From Oscillospiraceae bacterium (GTDB lineage Bacteria; Bacillota; Clostridia; Oscillospirales; Acutalibacteraceae), in the NCBI GenBank assembly GCA_015065845.1, contig SVPQ01000005.1, positions 46,511 through 110,510 on the forward strand: a DNA stretch of 64,000 bases, read 5' to 3'. Under the pieces are notes generated by a model. That model was not told where the DNA came from. It made no database searches and worked only from the letters and a program-made list of their open reading frames with translations. Below are positions 1-7,838 of this stretch, piece by piece. The first letter of the stretch is position 1. Each line of letters opens with the position of its first letter. A program made the position numbers and the translations under genes.

Positions 1-375
1 GTTGTGAGTGCCTAAAACAAAATCAAGGTAAACGACACCATCTTTGTTTTTTGCAACTTTTTTCAGGTATGAAATAACTTCATCTTTATATCCCTCATAA
101 GGTGTAGTTTTTCGTGGGTTTTCGTCACCCTCACCCGAATCTATCAAAGCAAAATGTCCGTTGCTTTCTAGCAGAATACAGTCAGAGTTACCTGTGTTAA
201 GAAAATGAATTCTGTCATCACCATTTTCAAAAGTGAAATTTTCTGTTTCTAACTGATAATTCTTTTCGTATTTGTTACAAAGTACAAGAGTTAAAATATC
301 TAAACTGAAAACAGAAAACATTACAAATGAAATTATAATTGTCGCAATAACACGGGCTAATTTTTTCTTATCCAT
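1..375 (-). CDS. ComEC-like metallo-beta-lactamase-fold hydrolase, N-terminal part
   Basis: The reading frame is open from an ATG at 375 to the window edge, so only the first 125 residues are present. After a hydrophobic N-terminal anchor (about residues 6-30) comes FLNTGNSDCILLESNG, then FALIDSGEGDE. This is the opening strand pattern of the ComEC/Rec2-type beta-lactamase fold (usual form: nVGQGDsilI...LIDtG). The fragment stops at VLGTHN, where the family has its metal-binding histidine motif, so catalytic competence cannot be judged. Inference: a membrane-anchored or exported metal-dependent hydrolase. Its start overlaps the end of the upstream permease gene by 8 bp, so the two are translationally coupled. 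Full-length ComEC would also need a competence domain, which is not visible here. Confidence 0.72.
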   Translation of the reverse strand, partial: MDKKKLARVIATIIISFVMFSVFSLDILTLVLCNKYEKNYQLETENFTFENGDDRIHFLNTGNSDCILLESNGHFALIDSGEGDENPRKTTPYEGYKDEVISYLKKVAKNKDGVVYLDFVLGTHN

Positions 376-1540
376 TTTTAGCACCGCCTTTTACTTTTTC
401 TTTTAATGAAAGGAATATATTTAAAATTATTGACACTAAAAGAGTGATAAATATATTTGTGAAAACAGAAACTGCAAATATTAAAACTAATGAAATTATA
501 CTTAAAACACCTTTTTTGAAAGATGTGCTGATTTCACTCCAGGTCACTTGTTTCCATGCGTTTACAATTAATATAACTGCCAGTGAATGAACAGGAATTC
601 GTGCTATAATATCATCTAAAAAGAAAGCAGAGTAAATTACAAGTAATACTGCAAAAATTGCAGAGATTAAAGAAAATCCGCGGATTTCAAATGCTCTTAC
701 AGGGAATCCACCTGAAATACCGTTTAAAATTGTTGCAGTACCTTGTGAATCAGTTCTTGCTTTATTATGGGAGAAAAATAAAAGTAAAATTCCCATTGCG
801 AGTGCACTCTGTAAAGCGTTCATATATGCAGAATATGAAAATAAAAATTCATCATTGAAAGATGGTAAAAAGAATGAAAATTTATCTTGTGTTATAAAAT
901 CAGCAAACTCTGCTATTTCGTTTACAGGAGTGTAGTTTTTGTCAGGATTAAGAATTAAATTTAAAAATAACGGTAATATCAAAGAAAAGCTTTCCGCAGG
1001 TAAATACTTATTCGCTTTTCTGAATTTAAAAGGGTAAGTAATCATAGCAAAAAGTGTTACTGTGCCGAAGAATACACCACGCCAGTTAGGGTGAAAACCT
1101 AAAGAACGATAGTTTTTAAGAATTTCAAGTACTGTAAAACCTTCTGCACCAATTCCGAAATAGTGTGTAGTCAAAAGTGCAGTGACAGAAAAAGCAAGAC
1201 TTAAACAGAGTCCGCTTTTTACTGCGGGGTGAAGTGTGAGTTTTTCACATTTTTTATTTAAAAAGAGAAAAATCAATCCGCCACCAATTACTGTGAACGG
1301 TAAAAGGGAGTTTGTACCCGAAGATAAAACTAAAAGTAGCGGTACTGTAAAAAATGTATCGGGTGCAAAAATCTGATTTTTTAAACTTACTGAAATAATA
1401 ATTGAAATTATTGTAGTTGTTAATGCGTACCATATATTAAGTTGTAAAGAAACTGCAAAACAAAGTGCATAAGAAAATACAAAAAGATATGCAGTTATAC
1501 CATAACTCAGATTTTTAATTAGGTTGTTTTTTTGAAGCAT
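368..1540 (-). CDS. SulP-like (SLC26) membrane permease lacking a STAS domain
   Basis: This is a 390-residue polytopic membrane protein with about ten hydrophobic segments. Its C-terminal third follows the SulP anion-transporter pattern: a GISGGFPVRAF segment where the family has GGxPxTGA, then an IPVHSLAVILIVNAWK stretch matching the IPlavLAaiLivaawr helix, then two more helices. SulP proteins usually add a cytoplasmic STAS domain of about 100 residues, but this one ends right after the last helix with SLKEKVKGG. The substrate cannot be told. The start is supported by AAGGAAAT upstream of the ATG. It is followed by, and overlaps, the beta-lactamase-fold gene. An unrelated permease family remains possible because overall identity is low. 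Confidence 0.55.
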   Translation of the reverse strand: MLQKNNLIKNLSYGITAYLFVFSYALCFAVSLQLNIWYALTTTIISIIISVSLKNQIFAPDTFFTVPLLLVLSSGTNSLLPFTVIGGGLIFLFLNKKCEKLTLHPAVKSGLCLSLAFSVTALLTTHYFGIGAEGFTVLEILKNYRSLGFHPNWRGVFFGTVTLFAMITYPFKFRKANKYLPAESFSLILPLFLNLILNPDKNYTPVNEIAEFADFITQDKFSFFLPSFNDEFLFSYSAYMNALQSALAMGILLLFFSHNKARTDSQGTATILNGISGGFPVRAFEIRGFSLISAIFAVLLVIYSAFFLDDIIARIPVHSLAVILIVNAWKQVTWSEISTSFKKGVLSIISLVLIFAVSVFTNIFITLLVSIILNIFLSLKEKVKGGAKNG

Positions 1541-1660
1541 TTAATTATTTCCTTAATATTTTTTAGAAATTCAATGGCACTATTTTACATTAAATTTTAC
1601 TATATAACAATAGTTTTTTCAAAAATATAACAATTAAATCGTTTTGTTTCTTTTATTCTA

Positions 1661-1689
1661 TTGACTTTTTTTAAAATTCATTCTATAAT
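1661..1689 (+). promoter_or_regulatory. SigA-type promoter of the Asn/Thr-rich surface protein gene
   Basis: TTGACT at 1661-1666 and TATAAT at 1684-1689 are separated by 17 bp. The first base transcribed would lie just before the ribosome binding site of the gene starting at 1722, giving a very short leader. Confidence 0.75.
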
Positions 1690-1721
1690 AAAACAGATTT
1701 TGAAGAATGGAGAGGGATATT

Positions 1722-2753
1722 ATGAAATTAACCCCTGCAATGAAAATTATTTTAGCGGTTGCAGCAATCTGTATTGCAATCACACTTATCACAACAAATA
1801 ATATTGCGACTGTTATGGTTCTTCATGGACTTAACACAACTCCTGCAGTTGCAACACAAGGCAGTAATACACAACAAGGTACTGTAGATAACAGTAACCA
1901 GGGTGGCGGTTATGTTGATAATAGTGCAAGTGTAAACACAAATACTAACACAAGCACTGGTACAGATGCAAATACAAGTACAAGCACAGATACAAATAAC
2001 AATACTGCAACTACACCAAGTGGAAATACAAGCAACACAGGTAACGCAGGTAATACAGGTAACACAGGTAACACAAATAATGGTGGTAATGCTGGTTCAA
2101 ATGATGCTGGTGCTTCAGCTGGTAAAAATGACAAAGCTTCAGTTGTTGCAGAATTCAATAAAGCAATTAACTCAGTTAAAACAAGTGCAAAAGAAGTAAA
2201 ACAGCTGAATGTTACAAACTATCTTGGTGGTACACCAACAATTCCCGGAGCGCTTAATAGCATTTATGGTATGCTTGGTGGTGACGACTGGTTAGATGGT
2301 ATGCTTCAGGATAACAGTCAGGGTGAAGCTACATACGCTGGTGCTGATATTAAAGCGAAATTCCCTGTTGAAGGCGAAGATTACGCAAGTAAACTTACTG
2401 CAGAAGATGTTGCAAAAGCAGAACGCTCAGAAGCAAACGGTGTAGTTACAATTACAATTGAAACAGTTCCGGATGCTAAATCAGATTCTGTAAAACATGG
2501 TGACGGTCACGCACCGAAGGCATTTAATGTTATTCTTCCTGGCATTGTTAATGATAACATTCCAGGTATTGCAACAAGTCTTGTTGGTACTGCTACAATG
2601 GAATATCCTGCATCGACAATTGTTGTAAAGATTGACAAAGCAACAGGTAATGTTATTTCAGCAGATTACGACCTTAAATGGACAATTAACTTTGATAAGT
2701 TGGGTGCAATTATCCCATTGGCAACAAAAGCATCATACACAGTTACTTATTAA
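1722..2753 (+). CDS. membrane-anchored protein with Asn/Thr/Gly-rich linker, unknown function
   Basis: The ATG at 1722 is preferred over the in-frame ATG at 1707, because the ribosome binding site GGAGAGGG lies between them. The 343-residue product has one N-terminal membrane helix (about residues 8-32). A low-complexity linker follows (about 45-140) made mostly of Asn, Thr, Ser and Gly, with tandem NTGNTGN-like units encoded by repeated ggtaacaca triplets. The C-terminal part of about 200 residues contains a VPDAKSDSVKHGDGHAPKAF stretch and beta-rich segments. I do not recognise it. The design (anchor, flexible spacer, extracellular domain) suggests a cell-surface protein. It is monocistronic, between its own promoter and terminator. 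The tandem triplets make the linker length prone to variation. Confidence 0.8.
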   Translation: MKLTPAMKIILAVAAICIAITLITTNNIATVMVLHGLNTTPAVATQGSNTQQGTVDNSNQGGGYVDNSASVNTNTNTSTGTDANTSTSTDTNNNTATTPSGNTSNTGNAGNTGNTGNTNNGGNAGSNDAGASAGKNDKASVVAEFNKAINSVKTSAKEVKQLNVTNYLGGTPTIPGALNSIYGMLGGDDWLDGMLQDNSQGEATYAGADIKAKFPVEGEDYASKLTAEDVAKAERSEANGVVTITIETVPDAKSDSVKHGDGHAPKAFNVILPGIVNDNIPGIATSLVGTATMEYPASTIVVKIDKATGNVISADYDLKWTINFDKLGAIIPLATKASYTVTY

Positions 2754-2770
2754 TTTTAAAATTACATAAG

Positions 2771-2799
2771 ACAGCACCTGGAACAAGGTGCTGTTTTTT
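2771..2799 (+). terminator. Rho-independent terminator of the surface protein gene
   Basis: An 8-bp perfect stem (2771-2778 with 2787-2794) is followed by a run of six T. The next gene begins only 16 bp later. Confidence 0.85.
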
Positions 2800-2814
2800 A
2801 TTGGAAGTGATAAA

Positions 2815-3591
2815 ATGCTCTCTTCAGAAAGAATAAAAGACTATTTGTGCAAAGAATTACAAGGAATAGAAATAAATACTTTTGATGAAGTCACATCTAC
2901 AAACACACTTTTAAAAGAAGAAGGAAAGAATAAAAGCGAGTTTTGTACTATAATTGCTTCTTCACAAACTAGTGGCAGAGGTAGACTTGGCAGAAGTTTT
3001 TACTCACCCCAAAGTAGCGGTGTTTATTTCAGTGTTCTTTTAAAACCCGAATTAGAAATTCAGAAAGCTATTTTAATTACAACCGCGGCGGCAGTAGCAG
3101 TAACAAGAACTTTAGAAATTCTCGGTTGTGATAATTCACAAATAAAATGGGTGAATGATATTTTTGTGAATAACAAAAAAGTCTGCGGAATTTTAACGGA
3201 AAGCGTTGTAAACACAGAAACTAAAAAAATAGATTTTGCAGTTCTTGGTGTCGGAATAAATCTTGTGAAACCGAAAGAGGGTTTTCCTGAAGATATAAAG
3301 AATATTGCAGGTGCGGTATTCAGTGAAGAAACACCATTTATCAAAGAGAGATTTGTTGCAGAGTTTCTGAACGAGTTTTACAAAATTTATGTAAATCTTA
3401 GTGAAGCAGAATTTATGTTTGAATATAAAAATAAGTGTTTTTGCATAGGTAGAGAAATTTCTGTAATTTCAGGTGACTCAGTAAGACAGGGTACTGCAAT
3501 TTCAATTGATAAAAATGCCAGGTTACTGGTAAAATTCCCCGATGATCACACTGAATTTATAAGTAGCGGAGAAATCAGCATTAAAATGTAA
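2815..3591 (+). CDS. birA: biotin-[acetyl-CoA-carboxylase] ligase
   Basis: The enzyme activates biotin with ATP and attaches it to the biotin carrier domain of carboxylases. The 258-residue product has the diagnostic SGRGRLGR motif (family GRGRxGR), the biotin-site sequence IKWVNDI (usual KWPND), then KVCGILTE, and a short C-terminal beta-barrel domain. It begins directly with the catalytic domain and lacks an N-terminal winged helix. It is therefore the monofunctional form and not the BirA-type repressor. The start at 2815 is chosen because GGAAGTG lies 7 bp upstream. A GTG at 2788 in the same frame lies inside the preceding terminator. The gene has no obvious operon partner. Confidence 0.93.
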   Translation: MLSSERIKDYLCKELQGIEINTFDEVTSTNTLLKEEGKNKSEFCTIIASSQTSGRGRLGRSFYSPQSSGVYFSVLLKPELEIQKAILITTAAAVAVTRTLEILGCDNSQIKWVNDIFVNNKKVCGILTESVVNTETKKIDFAVLGVGINLVKPKEGFPEDIKNIAGAVFSEETPFIKERFVAEFLNEFYKIYVNLSEAEFMFEYKNKCFCIGREISVISGDSVRQGTAISIDKNARLLVKFPDDHTEFISSGEISIKM

Positions 3592-3653
3592 GGCACCTTA
3601 ACCAAAAAAATGAAAAAAACATTAGAATTGTTGCTAAAATTTTTCATATTCTC

Positions 3654-3682
3654 TTGCAATTGGTAAAAGAGTGTGGTAAAAT
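3654..3682 (+). promoter_or_regulatory. SigA-type promoter of the lipase gene
   Basis: TTGCAA (3654-3659) and TAAAAT (3677-3682) are spaced by 17 bp, 67 bp upstream of the lipase start. Confidence 0.6.
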
Positions 3683-3749
3683 GCAATGTGTATATATGGG
3701 GTATAATGCCAGTAGGCGAATTCCCTAAGTCGTTATTAGGAGGATATAT

Positions 3750-5474
3750 ATGAAGGCATTTAAAAAAGTGTTATGTATTACACTTGCACTTATGCTTGCA
3801 GGTCTTGCACTTATGGCACCTGTTGCCGCTGCTACAGATGTTCCACTTATAGTTGTTCAGGGCTTTGCTGCAATTCCGCTTGTTAAAAATGCAGGTACAG
3901 AACAGGAGTTACAGGTTTTCCCACCAGAAAATCTTGCAACAGATGGTAATGTCGCAAAACTTACAACTGCTTTAATTACAGGTTTTATTGAGTATGGTGC
4001 TAATGGCGCAAACTGGGACTCATTCGGTAAAAGAGTTCTTCCTATAGTTAAAGATATGTTAGCAGATGTTGCTTACAATACAGATGGTACACCTGTAAAT
4101 GACAATGTTACTCACGAAACTTACGATGAGCCAATGTCATCTTACACAGAAGAAGAGAAGAAAGCTATCTTTACTGCTTTTGGTTTGAAATATGCAGAAC
4201 AATATAATGAAGATTTGGTATATGCATTCGGTTATGACTGGCGTCAGAGCCCTATTGACTGTGCAGACCAACTTAATGATTTCATTAGTTATGTTAAAGC
4301 AAGAACAGGTTCAAATAAGGTTAATGTTGTAGCTATCAGTCAGGGTTCAGCAGTTACTCTTGCTTACCTTGCACAATATGGTGGTTCAGATATTAACAAC
4401 CTTGTTTTCGCTTCTCCTGCATGGCAGGGTACATCTCTCGCAGGTGATGCTTTCACAGGTAATATTGATATAGATGTTTACGCATTTGAAAACTTTATGG
4501 TTGGTATGTCTGACGGCAGTGCTACTACTCATATAATGGCTGTTATTCTTTCTTCGTTTGCTACAAGTGAAGAGTTTACAGAAGAATGGTTCCTTATTTT
4601 AGAAAAGGCAATTGAAGGTATGGAACCACGCATTTATTCAGATATTATTGTTCCTATGTTAGCAGGTATGCCAGGTCTCTGGTCTTTAGTACCAGCAGAT
4701 TATTATGAAGATGCAAAAACATTCCTTTTCCCTGATGGTGTAGATTCTGACCTTTTAGCAAAAATTGATGATTACAACAAAATTCAGACAGATGCTAAAA
4801 GAATTATTGAAGAAGCAGAAAAAGCTGGTATGAAATTTGCTATTGTATGCGGCTATAATAGACAAATTGCTCCTATTAACGATAACCTTAACACAAGTGA
4901 TATGGTTGTAGATACAAAATATGCTAGTGGCGGTGCTACTTGTGCAGATTACCTTACTGCTTTCTCAGATTGGGATTTCGGTGGTAAAGGTGCTTACAAA
5001 CAAGCCAACCCAGATGGTCACTACCATATTTCTTGGGACTATAAAGTTGACGCTTCAACATGTATGTTCCCTGAACAGACATGGTTCATTAAAAACCTTC
5101 AACATGTTGCTTATGGTACTTATGAAGGCGACGGTACTTGTGATATAGTTATGTGGCTTCTTTCAATGAAAAAGCAACACACAGTATTCACAGATAAAGA
5201 AAATTACCCTCAATTCAGTCTCTATAACACTTATAAGAGATTTACTAAGGGCATAAATATGGATACTTGTCTTGGTGATGTTAATCACGACTATTTAATT
5301 ACAACTGCTGATGCAAGATTAGCTCTTAAAATGGCAGCAGGTCTTAAAGATATCCCAGAAGATGAAGATAAGAGAATTATCATTGACGCAAACGAAGATG
5401 GTGAAATCTCAACAGATGACGCAAGATTTATTCTTTGCTGGGCTGCGGGTATATCAACAGACGAACTTTATTAA
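3750..5474 (+). CDS. secreted LCAT-like lipase/acyltransferase with C-terminal dockerin
   Basis: The 574-residue product starts with a clear signal peptide (charged KKVL, hydrophobic core, cleavage near AAATD). Features of the lecithin:cholesterol acyltransferase-type alpha/beta hydrolases follow: YAFGYDWRQSP, then VVAISQGSAV with the nucleophile at Ser197 in an AxSxG elbow (family GxSxG). A probable catalytic His lies in HYHISWDY. Residues about 507-572 form two calcium-loop repeats, GDVNHDYLITTADARLAL and DANEDGEISTDDARFIL, the layout of a type I dockerin. Family knowledge: dockerins plug enzymes into cohesin scaffolds. No cohesin is present in this window. AGGAGG precedes the ATG. The gene is a single-gene unit with its own promoter and a strong terminator. 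Confidence 0.85.
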   Translation: MKAFKKVLCITLALMLAGLALMAPVAAATDVPLIVVQGFAAIPLVKNAGTEQELQVFPPENLATDGNVAKLTTALITGFIEYGANGANWDSFGKRVLPIVKDMLADVAYNTDGTPVNDNVTHETYDEPMSSYTEEEKKAIFTAFGLKYAEQYNEDLVYAFGYDWRQSPIDCADQLNDFISYVKARTGSNKVNVVAISQGSAVTLAYLAQYGGSDINNLVFASPAWQGTSLAGDAFTGNIDIDVYAFENFMVGMSDGSATTHIMAVILSSFATSEEFTEEWFLILEKAIEGMEPRIYSDIIVPMLAGMPGLWSLVPADYYEDAKTFLFPDGVDSDLLAKIDDYNKIQTDAKRIIEEAEKAGMKFAIVCGYNRQIAPINDNLNTSDMVVDTKYASGGATCADYLTAFSDWDFGGKGAYKQANPDGHYHISWDYKVDASTCMFPEQTWFIKNLQHVAYGTYEGDGTCDIVMWLLSMKKQHTVFTDKENYPQFSLYNTYKRFTKGINMDTCLGDVNHDYLITTADARLALKMAAGLKDIPEDEDKRIIIDANEDGEISTDDARFILCWAAGISTDELY

Positions 5475-5478
5475 AAAG

Positions 5479-5620
5479 TAAATCGCTATATTTGGCGCAG
5501 AACAAAGTCCCGAAACTTTCGAGTTTCGGGACTTTTAGTCATTTTTTCACCCGCTCGACGTACCTGTGTACGCCTTCGGGGATGAAGAAAATGCCTTCTG
5601 TATCAAAATCTAGCGATTTA
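5479..5620. repeat. structured intergenic element with 10-bp terminal inverted repeat
   Basis: TAAATCGCTA at 5479-5488 recurs as its exact reverse complement at 5611-5620, and similarity continues a few bases inward. Between them sit the lipase terminator hairpin (5504-5535) and a second, imperfect long hairpin (about 5540-5593). No coding sequence is visible. The layout resembles a small non-autonomous repeat, but copy number cannot be tested here. Confidence 0.45.
5504..5535 (+). terminator. terminator of the lipase gene
   Basis: This is a perfect 14-bp stem (5504-5517 with 5522-5535) with a TTCG loop, ending in TTTT. It lies 30 bp after the stop codon. Confidence 0.85.
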
Positions 5621-5646
5621 TTATTTCTTTCAAGCAATGATTTATA

Positions 5647-5675
5647 TTGAAAAAATATCACTGCTATGTTAAAAT
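5647..5675 (+). promoter_or_regulatory. SigA-type promoter of the gtrA-rlmD genes
   Basis: TTGAAA (5647-5652) and TAAAAT (5670-5675) are spaced by 17 bp, 35 bp upstream of the GtrA-family start. Confidence 0.65.
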
Positions 5676-5709
5676 GAAAATATAATTTAAATGTAAGGGG
5701 AATGAAACT

Positions 5710-6204
5710 ATGAGCGAAAAATCTATTAAAAAAGCAGGCGTTATGCAAGCAGTGAAATTTGCGTTGTTTTCAGCATCTGCAGGAATCATTCAGGTTGTGT
5801 CTTTTACGCTTCTTAATGAATTTTTTCCTGATATGGAAGGTAACAACGCAATAACAAACTGGCTTTTTAACTCAGAATATGGCGCAAAATATCTTGTAGC
5901 GCTCATTCTTTCGGTGCTCTGGAATTTTACATTTAACCGTAAATTCACTTTTAAATCTGCTAATAATATTCCGATAGCAATGCTTAAAGTTTTCGGGTTC
6001 TACTGCGTGTTTACACCAGTTTCAGTTATTTTAGGCGAAATGGCAGCACAAAGATTTACTGCCGATTTTGTTGAATACATAATTTTAGGTGTTACTATGG
6101 CAACTAATATGGTAACAGAGTTTTTATATTGTAAATATGTAGTATATAACGAAAAAAGCGAGAATAAAGGTAAAAATAATGACAGAGAAGAAGCAACAAA
6201 ATAA
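5710..6204 (+). CDS. GtrA-family membrane protein
   Basis: The product has 164 residues with four membrane helices. The family signature NFTFNRKFTF (GtrA: NFxxxRxwvF) follows helix two. GtrA proteins are small membrane proteins linked to flipping or modifying lipid-linked sugars in polysaccharide and teichoic acid decoration. Helices lie near residues 13-35, 52-75, 93-115 and 120-143, and the tail is lysine-rich. AAGGGG precedes the ATG. The gene overlaps the next one, an rRNA methyltransferase, by 26 bp. The two are co-transcribed, although their functions appear unrelated. Confidence 0.85.
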   Translation: MSEKSIKKAGVMQAVKFALFSASAGIIQVVSFTLLNEFFPDMEGNNAITNWLFNSEYGAKYLVALILSVLWNFTFNRKFTFKSANNIPIAMLKVFGFYCVFTPVSVILGEMAAQRFTADFVEYIILGVTMATNMVTEFLYCKYVVYNEKSENKGKNNDREEATK

Positions 6205-7393
6205 AAAAAATACTGTTAATAAAAATAACATAAAGGCAAAATCACAAAGCAACAAATGTCCGGTTTCAAAAAAATGCGGAGGTTGTCAACTCTGGAATTT
6301 AAGTTACGAAGAACAGCTTAGATATAAACAGGCAAAGGTTAATAAATTATTGGGGAGTTTCCACAAGGTTTCAACAATAATCGGAATGGACTGTCCATTC
6401 CATTACAGAAACAAGGTACAGGCGGCTTTTGGTCGTACCCGTGGTGGCGAAATAATTTCTGGTGTGTACCAGTCAAGCACTCACAATATAGTTAAAATTG
6501 ACAGTTGTTTAATTGAAGATAAAAAGGCAGACGAAATTATTGTAACCATAAGAAAACTTATTAAAAGTTTTAAACTTACTGTATTTGATGAGAAAAATAT
6601 GAAAGGTTTTCTTCGTCATGTTCTCGTTAAAAGAGGTTTCACAACAAACGAAATAATGGTTGTTTTGGTTACAGGTGTTATTAACTTTCCGTCTAAAAAT
6701 GCATTCGTTAAAGAACTTTTAAAAATCCACCCTGAAATTACCACAATCGTTCAGAATGTAAATAATAAATTTACAAGTATGATTTTAGGTGACAGAGAAG
6801 AAGTTCTTTTTGGTAATGGTTATATAGAAGATATTTTGTGTGGCAACCGTTTCAGAATTTCACCAAAATCATTTTATCAGATTAACCCTGTACAGACAGA
6901 AGTTCTTTATGGCAAGGCGATAGAATTTGCAGAACTTACAGGCACAGAAAGGGTAATTGACGCATATTGCGGAATTGGTACAATCGGTCTTATTGCCGCA
7001 AAAAATGTAAAGGAACTAATAGGTTGCGAAGTAAATGCAGACGCAATTAAAGACGCAAAAATCAACGCTAAAATCAATAATATAACTAACGCAGAATTCA
7101 TTTGTGCAGATGCGGGCGAATTTATGCTCAGAATGAAAGAAGCGAAAGAAAAAGCAGATGTCGTATTTATGGACCCACCAAGAGCTGGTAGCGACAGAAA
7201 ATTCTTGTCATCTGTTTTAGCGCTGGCACCAGAAAAAATAGTTTATATAAGTTGTAACCCTGAAACTCAGCAAAGAGATTTGTTTTTCTTAACGAAAAAT
7301 GGGTATAAGGTGAAGAAAATTCAACCGGTAGATATGTTTCCGTATACGAGCCATGTTGAGTGTGTTACACTACTTTGCCGTGCAACACAGTGA
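6179..7393 (+). CDS. 23S rRNA (uracil-5-)-methyltransferase, RlmD/RlmCD family
   Basis: This enzyme makes 5-methyluridine in 23S rRNA using S-adenosylmethionine. The 404-residue product has an N-terminal iron-sulfur motif CPVSKKCGGCQLW. Three of the four [4Fe-4S] cysteines lie there (residues 27, 33, 36) and a fourth is probably near residue 104. The methyltransferase motifs are DAYCGIGTIGL (SAM site), DPPRAG, and the catalytic cysteine in YISCNPETQQRDL. It lacks the N-terminal TRAM domain of many family members, having instead a lysine/asparagine-rich stretch of about 25 residues that may contact RNA. Which uridine is modified cannot be decided from sequence alone. It lies inside the transcript that begins before the GtrA gene. 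Confidence 0.92.
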   Translation: MTEKKQQNKKNTVNKNNIKAKSQSNKCPVSKKCGGCQLWNLSYEEQLRYKQAKVNKLLGSFHKVSTIIGMDCPFHYRNKVQAAFGRTRGGEIISGVYQSSTHNIVKIDSCLIEDKKADEIIVTIRKLIKSFKLTVFDEKNMKGFLRHVLVKRGFTTNEIMVVLVTGVINFPSKNAFVKELLKIHPEITTIVQNVNNKFTSMILGDREEVLFGNGYIEDILCGNRFRISPKSFYQINPVQTEVLYGKAIEFAELTGTERVIDAYCGIGTIGLIAAKNVKELIGCEVNADAIKDAKINAKINNITNAEFICADAGEFMLRMKEAKEKADVVFMDPPRAGSDRKFLSSVLALAPEKIVYISCNPETQQRDLFFLTKNGYKVKKIQPVDMFPYTSHVECVTLLCRATQ

Positions 7394-7473
7394 TATAAAT
7401 TCATACTGAATTTGCGATATATACTTTATGTATGCGATATACCTGCGGTGCGATATGTGCCTTGCGACACGAG
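7390..7473. repeat. short GCGATAT-spaced palindromic repeat
   Basis: GCGATAT occurs at 7414-7420, 7434-7440 and 7450-7456, with a related TGATAT near 7391. The spacers are short, partly palindromic segments (for example ACCTGCGGT). The array fills the gap between the methyltransferase and the next gene and is not credible coding sequence. I believe similar arrays are dispersed in Clostridia genomes, but this is from memory. Confidence 0.45.
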
Positions 7474-7488
7474 AAAGGAGAGAATATT

Positions 7489-7815
7489 ATGGCAAAATTT
7501 GAAACACGAGTAACAGGAGATTTTTACACAGTTGTTAAAAGAATTGAAGATGGGATAATTAACGGTTCTTTTACTGCTTCACTTGAAGATTCAAGCGATT
7601 TTAAAATAGATGATGCACTTTGTAGTGTCCGTGTTTTTGAAAGATATAGTTACACAGGTTCAAACAGGGTGAGTCTTAGTGTTACATTTTTTCAGAACAA
7701 CAGCGAGATTTTAATTTCTGCAATTACATCAGGTGGAAGTCAGGGAGCACTTTTCAAAATAAATACATTTGGTGAAGAAGCGTTTCTTGATAAAATTAAA
7801 GAATTGTTAAACTAA
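7489..7815 (+). CDS. small conserved protein, resembles the DUF6054 family
   Basis: The start at 7489 follows AAAGGAG. An extension to 7432 in the same frame would run into the GCGATAT repeat and is rejected. The 108-residue product is soluble, with alternating beta strands and end helices. The segments CSVRVFERYSYTGSNR and ITSGGSQGALFKINTFGEE look strongly conserved in small Firmicutes proteins that I associate with DUF6054. The function is unknown. There is no membrane segment and no obvious catalytic motif. It precedes an acyltransferase gene by 23 bp and may share its transcript. Confidence 0.75.
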   Translation: MAKFETRVTGDFYTVVKRIEDGIINGSFTASLEDSSDFKIDDALCSVRVFERYSYTGSNRVSLSVTFFQNNSEILISAITSGGSQGALFKINTFGEEAFLDKIKELLN

Positions 7816-7838
7816 AAATATAATGGTGGTAAGTTTTA

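Noticed and set aside
1910..2158. 82-codon minus-strand frame opposite the Asn/Thr-rich linker
   Set aside because: Its Leu/Val/Phe repeats are just the antisense of the low-complexity linker codons.
2788..2814. Upstream GTG start for the biotin ligase
   Set aside because: It lies in the right arm of the preceding terminator, while the ATG at 2815 has a proper binding site.
5435..5650. 71-codon plus-strand frame crossing the lipase stop and terminator
   Set aside because: It overlaps the dockerin codons and translates through a 14-bp terminator stem.
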